Source of the DNA: Tubiluchus corallicola
Taxonomy: Eukaryota > Priapulida > Priapulimorpha > Priapulimorphida > Tubiluchidae
Assembly (NCBI GenBank): GCA_030141605.1
Contig: JAQGDQ010000047.1
Coordinates: forward strand, 250,001 to 310,000
DNA: 60,000 nucleotides
Reading direction: 5' to 3'
Made by a program: the position numbers and the translations under genes. Below, one piece after another: positions 1 through 14,300 of this stretch (positions are counted from its first letter, which is position 1; every line of letters begins with the position of its first letter). The notes beneath the pieces are model-generated. The model saw only the letters and a list, made by a program, of their open reading frames with translations. It was not told the DNA's origin and searched no databases.

Positions 1-521
1 GAAAGCGCCTAAGGCTTGAACATTGGTCGACTACTTCCATGCAAAATAGCTGAAATGTAACACCTCATACTGGGGTGACGGGTCATGTATGAATACAAAT
101 CTCCCTACCTGGGGAGTGTGTCCTATGAGTTTCGTTAACCTAGCCCTGTTAATAATAATATTATCTGTATGAGAACCAGATGTATAGCAAAGACTTTGTA
201 AGAACATCATATTTGCATACATGTTAACTATTTTGAAAAGCATCTCTCACGCAAAGCGTCTCTTGTCACAGAGCCAGAATCTTATCACATTTTTGACACA
301 GTCAAAAACGTCCACTAGTTATTATTAATATTTATTTGGGAATCTGCAATAATTGTTACCGTTTTTTTAATCAAGGAATGTCTGAGACAAGCAGCAACGA
401 TTTTTCATTTAAATATAAATTTGTAAAGCTGTTTGAGGTTATTTGTGTATGCACTTTTTTCTGTGGAATATTTGCTTATTTTAATTCCTGATGTTGATTG
501 ATGTTATGTTATACTTTGCAG
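1..521 (+). other. Upstream intron (3' part)
   Basis: No MAM or LDLa coding is visible here. The stretch ends in a pyrimidine-rich acceptor (tactttgcag) at 521, before the first exon. Bases 31-243 are open on the minus strand for 70 codons, but the peptide shows no domain I recognise. The upstream exons of this gene must lie before the window. Confidence 0.6.
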
Positions 522-2340
522 GTAATATTTGAAGGTGTTGTTGGCACGAGTTACCAAGGCGACATTGCGATTGATGATGTCATTTTATTCGACGGAGACT
601 GCCCTCCACCGGGATTCTGTGATTTCGAACTGGATCTTTGCGGATTTTCAAATGTAGCTGGCACACAATTAGATTGGATTAGAAATAACGGACCTACTCA
701 GTCAGGCGCAAGCAGTGGGCCGACTGCTGATCATACGTTGGGGGTCGGAAGTAATGGTAAATGTTGTTGTAGTTTTCGTGCTGTGGTCAAGCTTTGGTCA
801 AGGTTCAAACTTAATAAAGAATATTGACCAAGTATCTTGCTTGAAGCAATTTAATGATCCTCTTTTGATATTTTTCACCAGATTTGGTTTTCTAAACTGT
901 GATAGGGTTATACACATTTTTTTTGCTGCTGACACTTACTGAATAACGAATATATGTGTTTAGCTGGCATTCCTCTATTCGTAGTATAAGTATGTGCTGC
1001 ATCACATATTGCCTCTGCGCTGTTATTTACTGCTGCGCACTAATTATCATATTTGCAGTTTTCTAAAGGTATTAGTGTGATTCATTAGCAAAAAGTAGCC
1101 TAATAACGTGTTTGTTACAACATTTTTTGTAGTCAACAATGTTATATTATTTTCGATACTAGTTTATCGTATTTTTAAAAAAAAATTAGCTGGTTTTATA
1201 TTCACATATCATGCAACATTGTATAATTTTATGTTTTCTAGGTAACTACCTTCTAGCTAACTCGTATTATCCAGCTCAGCAAGGTTGGACTGCTGAATTA
1301 ATGTCAGGAGAATTCCCTGGTGGGAAACATCAGTGTCTTGTTTTCTGGTATTACATGTACAACAATAATAATCCCATGGGAGATTTAAATGTCTACCTGC
1401 AGGAAGCTGCTACAGGTAAACGTCAGAAGGTCTGGGGACGAGGTCACAATCAGGGTGCTGCATGGATAATGGGGTGAGAATTTATTGCTATTAATTGTTA
1501 TTAATGTATAATACTTTTTCGTTCATTTGCTAATCCATGTAATGGTTGTGTCTGAGAATACAAATTTGTTTTGTTAGTGGTGAATGAAACGTGTTAAAAG
1601 AGAAGTATACATATTACACTAAGTAGGCCTTCTTTGAGCTAGGCATTTTTAAAGACTATGTAAAATAACTTGAAAAGTGTATTAAATAAAATGATTTGAA
1701 GAAAAAAATGAAAATAAAATAAAATAAAATAAAGATTCCGGAGAAATTATAATCAAGGTAATACACATAAGGATAAAATTATAATATTTTATCCTTACAT
1801 GCTTTTAAGTATCTAGCTTCCAGCTTATCTGAATTCATAAAGTATTATAAGTAAATATCTACAGTCAATCTTTTTATACTGATATTACAATATATTGTAC
1901 TTTATCAGTAGTAACCTTATGGTTATCAGATAAATATAGATATTTATATATATATATATATATATGTCCTCTCTCAATAGAGTAAGGTATATATGTCCTC
2001 TCTCTCTTATAGTCACAAGCAGCGAGCAAGTGAAACTGCCAAGAGACAGTTTTTTAGGCAGTCACTCGTCCATTTACTGGCCAGATTCAGTTTTGCTTAA
2101 CTTTCATCGCTAAGTACAAACAGTCAGCTGTTTTTTTGGTTTGTAGCAGATAACTAGAACACATTTCACATGTTCTACATATGATTATAATCTGATTATA
2201 ATGTTTTATATTTTTTGCTCTGCAGCTTGGTAGACGTTTTCATGCAGGAAGACCATGTCATCATCTTTGAAGCAGTCATTGCTTCGACATATTATTCCGA
2301 TATTGCTCTAGATGACATTGGTTTAGTAGATGGATACTGC
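522..2340 (+). CDS. MAM M0 (C-terminal piece) and MAM M1; exons 1-3
   Basis: Exon 1 opens in phase 0 with the last strand region of a MAM domain (VIFEGVVG, then GDIAIDDV and a closing Cys). M1 follows after only a PPPGF spacer, from residue 33 (CDFELDLC) to the closing Cys at about 194. M1 has the TGPT-type turn (SSGPTADHT), C3 in [12 protein letters not shown], and LDDIGL before C4. M0 and M1 are adjacent without an LDLa, like the later MAM run. Exon phases are 1 after exon 1 and 2 after exon 2. The MAM fold is an extracellular beta-sandwich adhesion or assembly module. Confidence 0.9.
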
Positions 2341-5300
2341 AATATTACCATCACACCTCCCACACCATTCATTTGTGGAGATGGAACAGTACTTGCTCCC
2401 GAAATGCATTGTGACTTCTACAAAGACTGCCAGGATGGTTCTGACGAAGTTAATTGCGGTAGGTTTTATTAAACATTAAGTGCTTAGAGTCTTAAATAGA
2501 TTAATCATCTTAACTGCATAGTACTTCTGATGTGCTTAAAATACTATAATCAAAATCTGCAAACCTCAGTATGGTATAAAAGAGCATTGCAGAAACACTC
2601 AAATAATTTGCCAGGTAGGCAGCGAGAAACTAACTTGTTACATTTTTATATATAATGGCAATAACAAAGTTTCTTCAAAATTTCGTACAAATTTAGCAAA
2701 CATTGTGTGAAAACTGTAAATTAGGGATATTGATACAACGATATAACGATACAATAATGATAATATATTTTTTAGTCAATACGATACAATACGATAAATT
2801 ATTTCGAACGATAAAGATGATACTGAAGTTAGACAATTTATGTAACAACAAAACAGTTATAATTATTAAGTATTTCAGTGTGTTCAATGCTGTATACTTT
2901 GATGGCTGCTAGTTTTGAAACACGAGTTTGTTTGTCACAATGATTTATAAATAAGTAAGGTGCAACAGATAAACAGGTTACTACGGTGAAAATCTTTATC
3001 TATGCGAGCTGCACATGACTGGGAAAGTGACAGTAAAAATGCAATATAGTGTATTTGGCATCCGTGCGCCAGTATCAAAGTTTATAAAGGGGTCGCTATA
3101 CTGTGTCAGTACGATTCAGAATGAAGATATCTACTATGCTATATGGCCACTGGCCAGGCGAAAAACAAAATAGTGATTCAGCATCTGATAAGCTTAGAAT
3201 TTTAAATAAATCTTTCATCCACTTTCTTGCACAATTACTGTAAATAAATAGAAAAGCAGAGAAGCAATTTTATAAAGGTAAGTGATCAGCAATGATACGT
3301 GCCACATTCGATACCATGACGATATTTCTGGATTATTATGGATAATGATAAAAACTAATTTTAGTACAATACTCCATAATTATACGACGTATCATATTTG
3401 ATAACGTGCAAAATTTCCCAAAATTATAGAAATTCTCTGTTATTTTTAGACAGCAGCATGAAATTAAGACTTTATTTGTATAAGTGCTATGACATACTTG
3501 CTACTTCCATGCAAAAAATGCAAATGATATATAGAGTGTTATGCACAAATGATTAAATCACTTTGGCTGAAAGTTTTCTGTAAACTTCAAAATCCGCAGC
3601 CATCTGATAAAAAGCTATTAACTATCGTGAAAATATTCTCGTAGTTTGGCCTACATTTTATTATAACTGTTGAGGAGTAACTTGTGAATGAATTTAGCAC
3701 TTTTAAGCATTAAACTATTTATTTTTTAGGCGAGTGCGATTTTGAAAATGGAATTTGTCAGTATACAGAGGATAGCTATGGATCATTCAAGTGGAGTAGA
3801 GGGCAGAATGGCACAATTACAAGTAATACGGGACCCAGTACTGATCACACAACTGGTACAGCGAGCGGCTGGTGGGTAATTTTGTCAGAATATGTTTGTT
3901 ATTGTTGGTGTACAAAATTCCACTTTACTGTAGTGTCGAGGTGTCAGTATGTTTCTTATACAAAGTTTTGAGTAATTTCACAAGTCTATAGCATCAAGTC
4001 TCAAGTCATGTCTTGAATCTTGGCCAAGTCAAGTCATAAGCCTTTTTGTTCAAGTTTCAAGTCAAGTCCAAAGTCAAATGTCACCATAAGAACTCAAAAT
4101 AAGCTTATATGCCTAACTACCCTCACCATATTTAGAAAAGGTAGAAGAGGACAAATTAAGTACTAGGTCAAATTCAAATTTTCATATTCACAGCTGAAGT
4201 TTTTATCTAATTGTTTAAACTGCAAACAAGTGACAATTTTAAAGTGACCAAAATGGTCACATTCAAAGCATATGTAACCCCTCCCCCACCACTGCTAAAC
4301 AGTAAAAGCTATCGAGTGGCTTGAACCAAATTATTTCTTCGAGTTTCAAATAAATTCCAAGTCTTCCAGTTTTGCGACTCAAAGTCCAAGTCTTGAGCCC
4401 CAAGTCATCAACCCTGGCATAGCGTAATACAGTGCCATGAATTGTAATGTTGCATAGTGCACTGTAACGTACCTGCCAGTGTTACATTACATAGTATAGG
4501 TAGCATAACATAAAGTGTAAAAAATGTGTAATCTAAAATAGTGCTATGCAGTAATACAATTGTATCATAGTACAGCTCAGTGTAGTATAGTGTAGTGTAG
4601 TGTAGTGTAGTGTAGTGTAGTGTAGTGTAGTGTAGTGTAGTGTAGTGTAGTGTAGTGTAGTGTAGTGTAGTGTAGTGTAGTGTAGTGTGTTGTATTGCAT
4701 TGTATTGTATTGTATTGTATTTGCGTCTCTTCACTACAATAATTTAATCAAAAAGGCATGATACTATAGTGTGCTTTATATACATTTGCTTCAAAAACAA
4801 TCTACCATCTTTTACCATATTCCAGTTTTTAATTTCTAGGTATATGTACGTGGATGCTGATAACGGCTCTAGCTATGATCTTGCCACTTTGCACACTCCC
4901 TCATTGCACAATGCTGCTGGAACTTGCCAAGCTGTATTTTTCTATCACATGTATGGAAGCTCAATTGGGTCACTAAGCGTCATGCTAAATACCGGTTACG
5001 CTGAAACTCTACTCTGGGAACAGATTGGCAACCAAGGTAATACTTGGAAGGAGGGTATCGCATATGTTGGGAGAGTGCCATCAGAGTTCAGAATATCATT
5101 TAAAGGAAAGAGGGGCTACTCTGTACTCGGTGACATTGCAATTGACGACGTGCATTTTAAAAATTGTGATGTTGCTCGACCGCAACCGTCTTGCAGTACC
5201 GGATATTTTAGATGTACCAGTGGGGCATGTGTATTGCAAACTCGGGTATGTGACTTTACAGATGATTGTGGTGATGGCTCTGACGAAAATGCAATGCTCT

Positions 5301-8300
5301 GCGCTGGTTATGAAAGATGTGATTTTGAACTTGGTGGCATATGCAATTGGACACATGATGTGGCTGATTTCCGCTGGTTGGTGCGATCTGGTAGTACGCC
5401 ATCTATAAACACGGGTCCATTTAGAGACCACACTACTGGCTTAGCTTCAGGTTTCTATGCTTATATTGAAACATCATATCCACAAATACAGGGAGATGTA
5501 GCACAGATCAGCAGTCCTGGATTTCAACCAACGGTTTCGTCTCCCGATATATGCTATATAAGGTTTGTTGTCAGCCTATTTCAGAATTTTGTTTTTATTG
5601 CCTATTACTTATTTTTAAATTTATGATCATAAAACGTGATGAAGTGTACATTTATCAAATTTAAAGTTGTTTGATTATTAATTCAGCTACTGCTGTAATG
5701 CCTTACTTTATTGTGGGTGATTCCAGTTTACTTACTCAACTTTACTCTACTTCATTTTTATTTTCAGATTTTACTACATGATGCATGGACGTGATATAGC
5801 AGATCTCATTGTTTACATCAGACGAGCTTCAGGCAACATGGCACAGCTTATGAAGATAAGTGGACCGCGTGGGATGTATTGGGAGAGAGCACAACTTGCT
5901 CTAAAAAGTGATGAAGCATTTCAAGTATGCCGAGACATTTTTACAACTGCATAAAGTTAGGTCATAAAACTTTAAGATATCGTTGTGGAGTTATTTCATC
6001 ACACTTGCTGCATGTTATCTGTCAACTTTTACTATTCAGTATTGAGTAACATTATTTTAGTGCTTATTTAAATTTTGCTTACTTTGCGTGCCTTAGTTTT
6101 GCATGAAACCAAACTGATGTTAAGTTCCTCCAGAGCTTGGCAATAAATGTAATTGCTTCGTTGCACTGAATATATATTAGCTATGAAAGCAATAGGAAGA
6201 CAACATACGCCTAAATATACTTTTTATCTTTTTCCTCATGTATTTATAAGTTCCTCTTTTGCAGTTTGTTAATGAATTGTATGGTATTTCTGTTCAAGGT
6301 AGTAATTGCTGGTACTGTTGGCCCCAGTTTCTATGGTGACATTGCCATAGATGACATCAGCTTCACCACCAGCTGCTTACAGCTGGATACACCTTTCACC
6401 ACAATTGGAACACCTGCACCGACAGCAACGACACCAGGTTCGTGCGGTGGTGGTCAATTTGCATGCAATGATGGCACCTGTATACCACAGGAACAGGTAT
6501 GTGATTGGAAGTCCCAGTGCAGTAGTGGAGAGGACGAAGCCACATGTGGACCATGTGATTTTGAAACAGGTATTTTTGTAAGATCACTTGCAAAAGTTTT
6601 TGTCTGCTTTGTCTCAAATATTAATTGGTCCATTGTAAGCATATAGATCATTGTAGCCGAGACCATTCACAGTTGAGTCTTAACCCTTTGGTCATTATAG
6701 CAATTGCAAATAGTATGCTTACTTTAGTCCTTGTTTAACTATCATGCAATGTATATAAAAATCAAAAAGAATAAGAGACACGAATGCAATTTGTGACTTT
6801 TGATTTCATATTACCTGCTAATTTCTCCTATTCTTCTCTCTCTGTGAGAGTAAATAGCATATTCAGTTTGCTATGGTAATCTGAACACTAAGGCCTTGTC
6901 CACATCCAGTCATGATTCATTGTGGTAAGTAAATTTATTGATAGATGAAAAAATACCTTTTGGACCTAGGAACAAAATGTGCTTTAAATTTGGTTTTTAA
7001 AGGAGAAAAGAATGGCATCTTAGTTCTAGTTTGACCATAGTGTTATTCCAAGAAACATTTTGTTTTCTTAGGGTCATGTAGCTGGTCTGATATAAGCACA
7101 GGCAGATACAAGTGGGACAGAAATCAAGGTTCAACTCCCGGTCAGAACACTGGACCGTCAACAGACCATACAACAGGTTATCATTCTTTATAAGTAACTG
7201 TTGCGTGTTATATGGAATTCTAGCTGAGAAAATTCATACATCATTGGATTTCTTTGTGGTAATGTAATATGGGTAATCGTCAACTTACAACCTATGCGAC
7301 ATACGACTGTTCGTCTTTATGACCCGACCGCAACTTAATAAATTATACAAAACCAAGTATATCTTATGTTTCCTTCTATTCTTTTAAACAATTTAACTTC
7401 GAATCACTGTCTTTTTCGATAAATTCATCGTAGGTGTCACCATACTTAGTGCGTGTACACACACATCATCTTGCCTGTAGAGGCGAACCACTTGAATATA
7501 TATTGAATGTACGGGCGTGACTTGCATCCATTTTGTCTTATGATAAATCGATCAGAACCGATTCTTGTCATAAATCAACGACCACCTGTAGTGATGTTTG
7601 TAGCACATGAAATTTTAAGTGAGAAACTTATTATGTGTTCTGTGTTTAAATAATCGTAATCTTTGTGTATTATAAATTGTAATTGATATGTATATCTGTC
7701 TGTGAGACAACAACACTAGTTTGTTTTTTCAAAATAGTCTTCAAACTTGTCACTTTGTCATTGTTTTAGGCACTGCAAAAGGATGGTATGTGTTTGTTGA
7801 TGGTGGCAATGGTGAGTTCTTTAGTGCTGCCATATGGCGAAGTCCATCTCTGTCGACCACATCTCACAAGTGCATAATGAATTTTTGGTACCACATGTAT
7901 GGAAAATACACAGGTTTGCACAGTAGATAATAGTAGATTGTATTGCATTTTTATTTAAAATAATTAGAAAGTGAAATCATTCCACGTGAATTTAAGGTAA
8001 GCATTTTTATAGTAAACAGATGCAAAACAGATTGAAATCAATTGCGATTAGTTAATTATAAGTACCCAGAATTTAGTCCAGGATAAGCAAATAATTCATT
8101 TTGAATCATCTTCAACCCAAAATGTCATCTAACATTAATTTCAAAATATTATCTACATTTTTAGGCAAACTTAGCTTGAAGATGGACAAGGATGGTAGTG
8201 GACAAAATAATGTGGAAATATGGTCCGACTATGGAGATAAAGGTGACACATGGAACATTGGACAGGTGTTGATAGGCATGAATGATAAAGGTTGGCGCTT

Positions 8301-11300
8301 ACAATTTGAAACAACGGTAAGTAGAGCGTAAAGTTGAAAAAAGTGAAATTGTCAATAATAAAATACTTGCAGTTAGAATAAAGTTATAATATTCTAAAGA
8401 TAGCATAAGGATACAGTTTGAAGGGTCTGATGTCATTGCATAGCAGTTTATAACTTTGCTGTAATGGCTATTATGAATTTTGCAGAATAGAAAAAGTTGC
8501 AAAGTACTTTGAATGACAGGTCACTTATCTAACCTTACTTTGTGCCGGAGCTTACAAACCTGTGCTCATCTGAAAACTTGTATGCGAAGACAGCATTACG
8601 AATATCTTTTCAGCAAAGAACACCTAACATATACAAATGAAATACCAAATCTTGCAAAATGTTAGCTGTACCATATGCCTGAACACGACAATTAACAGCC
8701 AAATCGAATGTCACAAATTGCCATCCTTAAATTCTGGTTCACTTCGGCTTAACTACCGATTACTGAAGTCCATGACTAAGACTAGAGTCAGTAAATATTG
8801 CTGATTGTGCATATGAATTTTTCCATTAATCCTGCAAAATGACAAGCTTTTCAGTCCCAGGAAGGCAAATAAATCTATTAACCATTATTTAAAAATACAA
8901 AATTTCAGATGAATTTCTGCTTTGCCAAGATTTGACTTTGACTCTTACAAATATATTGCTGAAAATACGTGTTGCAGCTTGAAACTAATTTAACATTTCA
9001 GAGTTCTCATGCTTTTGCAGATTCCTCGCAACCATTCCACGGCTCTTGCAGGAGATATAGCTATTGACGACATAGAATTTGTCGATTGTAATGCAGAAGA
9101 CAGTATGAACATGGATTGTAACTTTGAGGTAGCCTCTAAATCTTCATTTGGCCATTAAATTACAGCATTTGTATTAGCTTTTTCTTTCTATGTTTCAATT
9201 CTTATCATTTCTTATATTTCATTTTAGCTTAACAAATGTGCCTGGATAGACGACAGTAGCGATGACTTTGACTGGACTCGACAGAAAGGCACAACAGGCA
9301 GCTTAGATACAGGCCCAAGTGGAGATCACACAACAGGTTCTGGTAAGTAGCTGAAGAAATTGTGACAGCAAATATGTTTTACATTTTTAGATTCTGCAAT
9401 AATCCAATTGTTAAAAGATATAATTCTGTATAATCATTTTGTCTTTATAATGCATAACAGGCATACATACTACATAATAATTATTGTATATATTATTTAT
9501 TCATGTTGCTTATTTTTGTAAATAATTAAGACAACAAGTTTATATAAAATCCAGAGCATACAACCATATCAAAATTATGTCATGTGAATAAAATCTGCCT
9601 GGTCAAAGCAAGACATACATATGAAGGTGTACATTTAAAACAGTTACAATCTATAAAACATACCTTTGAAACACTTGCAAGCTGAAATAATACATACATT
9701 TAAAACAATTATAAACTTTACACTGATGAAAACAAACTGAATTAGAATCAGCTAAAAATTAAATGGAGAAATAATCTGAAAATTTTTTAAATAAAGGATA
9801 AAAGGGATTATTTTAAAGATAGGTAAAACACAGTAAGAATTTGAAATAAAAGCTTTTTGATTAAACTTGGATTGAGACATTCTGCACCTGATATGCTGTT
9901 GAATGTAGAATATGTGACTAGTGCTGTATTCTTTCTTATTTTCCTGGCAGTTAGGTTGAATATCTTTTCTGTACATGGATTTGGTGATAGTGGTTTAGTC
10001 AAATAAAGCTGAATAGTAAGATTTGTTGGTTCATACGTGTTTAAAACTTCAGGCTATTACATCTACACGGAGGCCTCAGGACGCTCCCCTGGTGATATAG
10101 CTTGGTTAGACAGTCCGCGTCAGGAAGCCACAGGAGATGAAGGACTGTGTTTTACCTGGTGGTATCACATGTATGGAACTGACGTCGGAGCTTTAAATGT
10201 CTATCTGTACACTGACACTACACGTACTTTAATTTGGCATAGGTGCTTATAGTTAACCACATTAACTAAGTAATAGCTGATAATTTTATCTGTATAGCGA
10301 ACTTTATCGATCAATATTTTGTCCATCTTTCAAAATATTTTTGGTCGTGATTTGTCACTCCGTGGAATCTTTTAACTTAAAATTGTTAAATGAAGTTTTT
10401 TATTTTGGATTTTTTTTTGAAAAAAAAGAAATTATTTTTTGAATTTCTGTGAGATTGAATTATTTGTAACAAAAGTTAAATTTAAGATTACTAATATATT
10501 AAATGAAAGGCAGAATTATTCTTAATCTAAAAATGTGTTTTTTAGGAATTCTTCGCAGGGTGACGAGTGGCTCATAGCTGAACGATTGCTTAAATCATCA
10601 GAACCCTATGTAATGGTTATTGAAGGTGTCATCGGGAAGAGTTTCAGAGGTTTATACAGTTTTTGTATCTGATCTGTCAGAAGTATATATCGTTTTGATG
10701 AATTGTTGATGTGCATGATGTCGTAGTCACCCTTTTAATTCAGTATCTTCTTTAAGTTTTGATGACTATTTTATACTCAGTTCTGAACATAAAAAAGTGG
10801 GTTATTATTATTACTCGAAGATAATCGAATAAACTGGCTGGTTAAATTTGACCGAATGAAAAAATTTAGAGAAAGCACAGATTGAAGCTGAATTTGACCT
10901 TGAATTGGATATCTAATTAGGGGCCAATAAGTCAATTCTGCTCTCAAATTCGAACTTTTCACATTTCTTCTCTTTAAATGGCATGATGCTTAGTTCTTGG
11001 TTTTAAAAATTTAATAGCTGTGGTTTCATTCTCTTATTAATTAATAATCATGAAATTAAAAATTATAAATAATTACTAATTACCGTATTTTCCCGTGTAT
11101 AAGAGACCCTTGTGTATAAGAGACCCCTTCAATTTTTAGGCAAAAATTCTGGAAAAAAGTTTTTTCAGACGGACATTTTTAGAGGGTAGAGTACAACTTT
11201 TTTCAACTCAGTGCGGTACTGAAAACAAAATAAAACCAGTTAATGTGTTGTAGAAAAAGAGTACTGGTATATATTAAAGTGCGTACCTGCAAACCTGTAA

Positions 11301-14300
11301 CAGGAAAAGAGAAAACGAGGAGATAATGCCTGTGTCACGATGCTTGTATTGCTTACAACCGCTTCATAGTCGAACGCGACATGCAAAACAGTTGTAGAGC
11401 ACTTATTTCTTTAAAATCATTAGTGTCACAATTTATGCATCTTATTGAAAAGACTTACTCCCATGTATAAGAGACCCCCTATTTTTAAAGTGAAAATTCT
11501 GAGCAAAAAAGGGTCTCTTATACACGGGAAAATACGGTACTAGGAGCTAGGCATCAAATTAAGAAAAAATCATTTAATTTGCTTAGTAATTACTCTTATT
11601 TGAGTAAACTAAACTTGATTAACAAGCTTTTAACTTGGAAGTTGCCATTGTTTCAAGAGATTGCTTACTGATCTGTAAAATTTTCAAAGGTTCCTAATTT
11701 AGCTCAAGCTTTCTCTTAACTTATATTTTTACATGGTCTTGATATTTGAATTGTAATCTAAAGGTTCTTTTTTCCTAAATTAAGAGAGGGCTAACTTTCT
11801 TACATATTGTTCGTTAAGTTTGGCTTTGAAATTTTAATAATGTTGGGTTCATTTCCCTGAGTACCTATTTCAGTATCAGCCGATTTCTTTATGGACAAAT
11901 TTTTAAAAAGCCGGTGTCTGTACAACATGCACCAATTGACTAGCATTGTGTTTTCTTGAATATGCTGACAGACTTTCATAAATGTTTATCGTTAGGTAGC
12001 ATATTTGGCTTTTCATTCATGTCTTGAGCTGTTGCCTCAGAAATTGATTTATTTAGTATTTTACAAGATGCAGTCCACTCCAACATAAGTACATTAAATT
12101 CGATTTGTTTCTTAAATTGTGAAAAAAATTTTCTAGGTGATATTGCAGTTGATGACATCATAACCTACCCTGGCAGGTGTCAAATGTCATTCTGTGATTT
12201 CGAAAATGATTTTTGCTCTTTTGAGTCCCATGCTGGTAGTTATAACAACACCTTCACTTGGTCTCGACTCTCTGGCAATACTCCAAATCCAAATACAGGT
12301 CTGTTTTAGTGTCATTTTCTACACATTACTGTGCACTACCGTCTGTATACGTCTTTTGTATTATAAGTGACAATGGGTATATTGGTGTACAAATTGGTTT
12401 TACACTCTGCAAAGTCAGCAACTCAGTATAGCAAGCTTGACCCTAATATTATAATGATTAGAATTTAAGTAAGATTGTGAGCTTTTTGTGTAGGTCCATT
12501 CTTTGATCACTCTACACAAACAACTTCTGGATTTTATGCATACATTGATTCTTCCAACAAAGTGAGTGGTGATCGAGCTGGTTTACTTAGCCCACCTTAC
12601 ACAGTTAATAGAGAAAGGTAAGCAGTACATTGTACAACTTGCATGAAAAACCTTATAAAATTGCATTACATATTGGGACATTTTATCACATTTCGTCATT
12701 ACAGTTGACAAGGTTTTTTTCTTTGAAAATTTCCGTTTTTATTATGAACGTAAATTTAAATTTTTCAATAATAAATTAATGTCAAGACTTGACTTGAAAT
12801 CCCATTTAGAAATTTACGAGTGAACCAATGTTTCTAGATGTCTTTCATTCTGGTATCACATGTATGGTGCTGGTATTGGAGCCTTGTATATTTATCAGTT
12901 CAATGAGGAAGACACATTGCAGAGACCAGGTTTCATGCGAACTGGTAATATGGGAAATGTTTGGTGGAGAGGCAGCATGACATTAGCTAACATTGGAAAA
13001 CCGTACAATGTCTTATTCGAAGGTAAAAATTTCCAGCATCATGTTGTTTCCAAAGCCTTTGAAACTAAGTGTCATTATTGTAAATTAAAATTCTGCAGAG
13101 CAACTCGCAATCAATTAAATAAATGCAATATTAACATTTTTTGTTTTATGTTAAAAAAAGTTTTCATTAGCGAACCATTTAATTTTAACATCTGTAACAA
13201 TATAACATCTGTAGTGGAGGAAATAGTATCAAAAATATGTTAAACACCACTTGCTAGACAGGTGGTCTTAAATTGAGTAGTATTAAGTTGAATAGTGTCT
13301 TACAATTCTGACTAGTAAAATTAAAATTTACCAAATGTTTTACGTTTTTAAACTGCTATTAAAGACTCGTCTTCACAATCTGAGTTAAACTGTCACTTTA
13401 ACAGACCAAAAGTTAGACAATTTCGGGGTTTATTAAATTGCCTTTTTTGCCTGCAATTAACTAGTATTGCCTTTTTGCTAGCTTATCTTTTGCCTGCAGT
13501 TAGAGATGTCATATCAGTAAATATTTTTGCCTACTTTAATGTTTATACTGTAAATAATATCTTATGCAAACAAAGTTACTCATCATTAGAATGGATATAG
13601 TCTGTGCTGTTAGCCAAAAAGGGAACTGGATACAACTATCAAACTTTTAGGAATGATATTTACTAACAGCGTTTCGTCGTGAAAGTAACATCCTGGTATG
13701 GATAACTAACACACTGGATGATGTAGCTAAAATATGTAACAGTTTATTAAGATCATTCAAATTTGGCATATTCCATGCAGATGACATCTCGTCTGTACTT
13801 CGCATGCAACTTAGACCAAAATTCTTGTAGCAAACCGCCTATTTCCTATTGATCCATAATATATTTCATAATATGGTTTCACTTGCAAATTATGTACAAA
13901 TATTTGATTTTATAAAAAGGACTGAAGAACGATGATGTAATTTGACCACTTCATGTGTTCCAGTCACCTAATGAAAGAAGCCCACATATAACTTAGTATT
14001 CGTCCGTAATAGTAACCAAATGCTCATCAGTTCAAATTTTGATGTGATATGCCTGCAAAGTGCAGCACCCTTGATCTTTCAGTGTCCTGAGACAGAGAAC
14101 CAAATGATGAAATTTTATAAAAATGTCCAAAATATCCAAAAAAATCCAGAATGGCCTAAAGCAGCATTCCTGAAAGTTTGGCAGCTGTATCCAGTCAGTC
14201 ATCATTTCATCAAAATTTGGCCTTAACAGGCCTGACTAGTAAGATTGTACTGAGTAATATACTTGCTCTGAATGTATGCAGGTGCACAATTTAAAATATC

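Noticed and set aside
2703-2912. Overlapping small ORFs on both strands in intron 3
   Set aside because: Low-complexity AT-rich sequence with no domain.
4408-4734. Antisense 108-codon ORF with LHYTT repeats
   Set aside because: It is only the translation of the TGTAG satellite, with no start context or domain.
5025-5431. Overlapping ORFs of 111-127 codons on both strands
   Set aside because: They are shadows of coding exon 5, which has clear MAM and LDLa homology in its own frame.
6265-6298. Upstream acceptor tttgcag at 6264 for exon 7
   Set aside because: It would break the phase with exon 6 and add residues not seen in other modules; the acceptor at 6297-6298 gives FQ joined to VVIAG.
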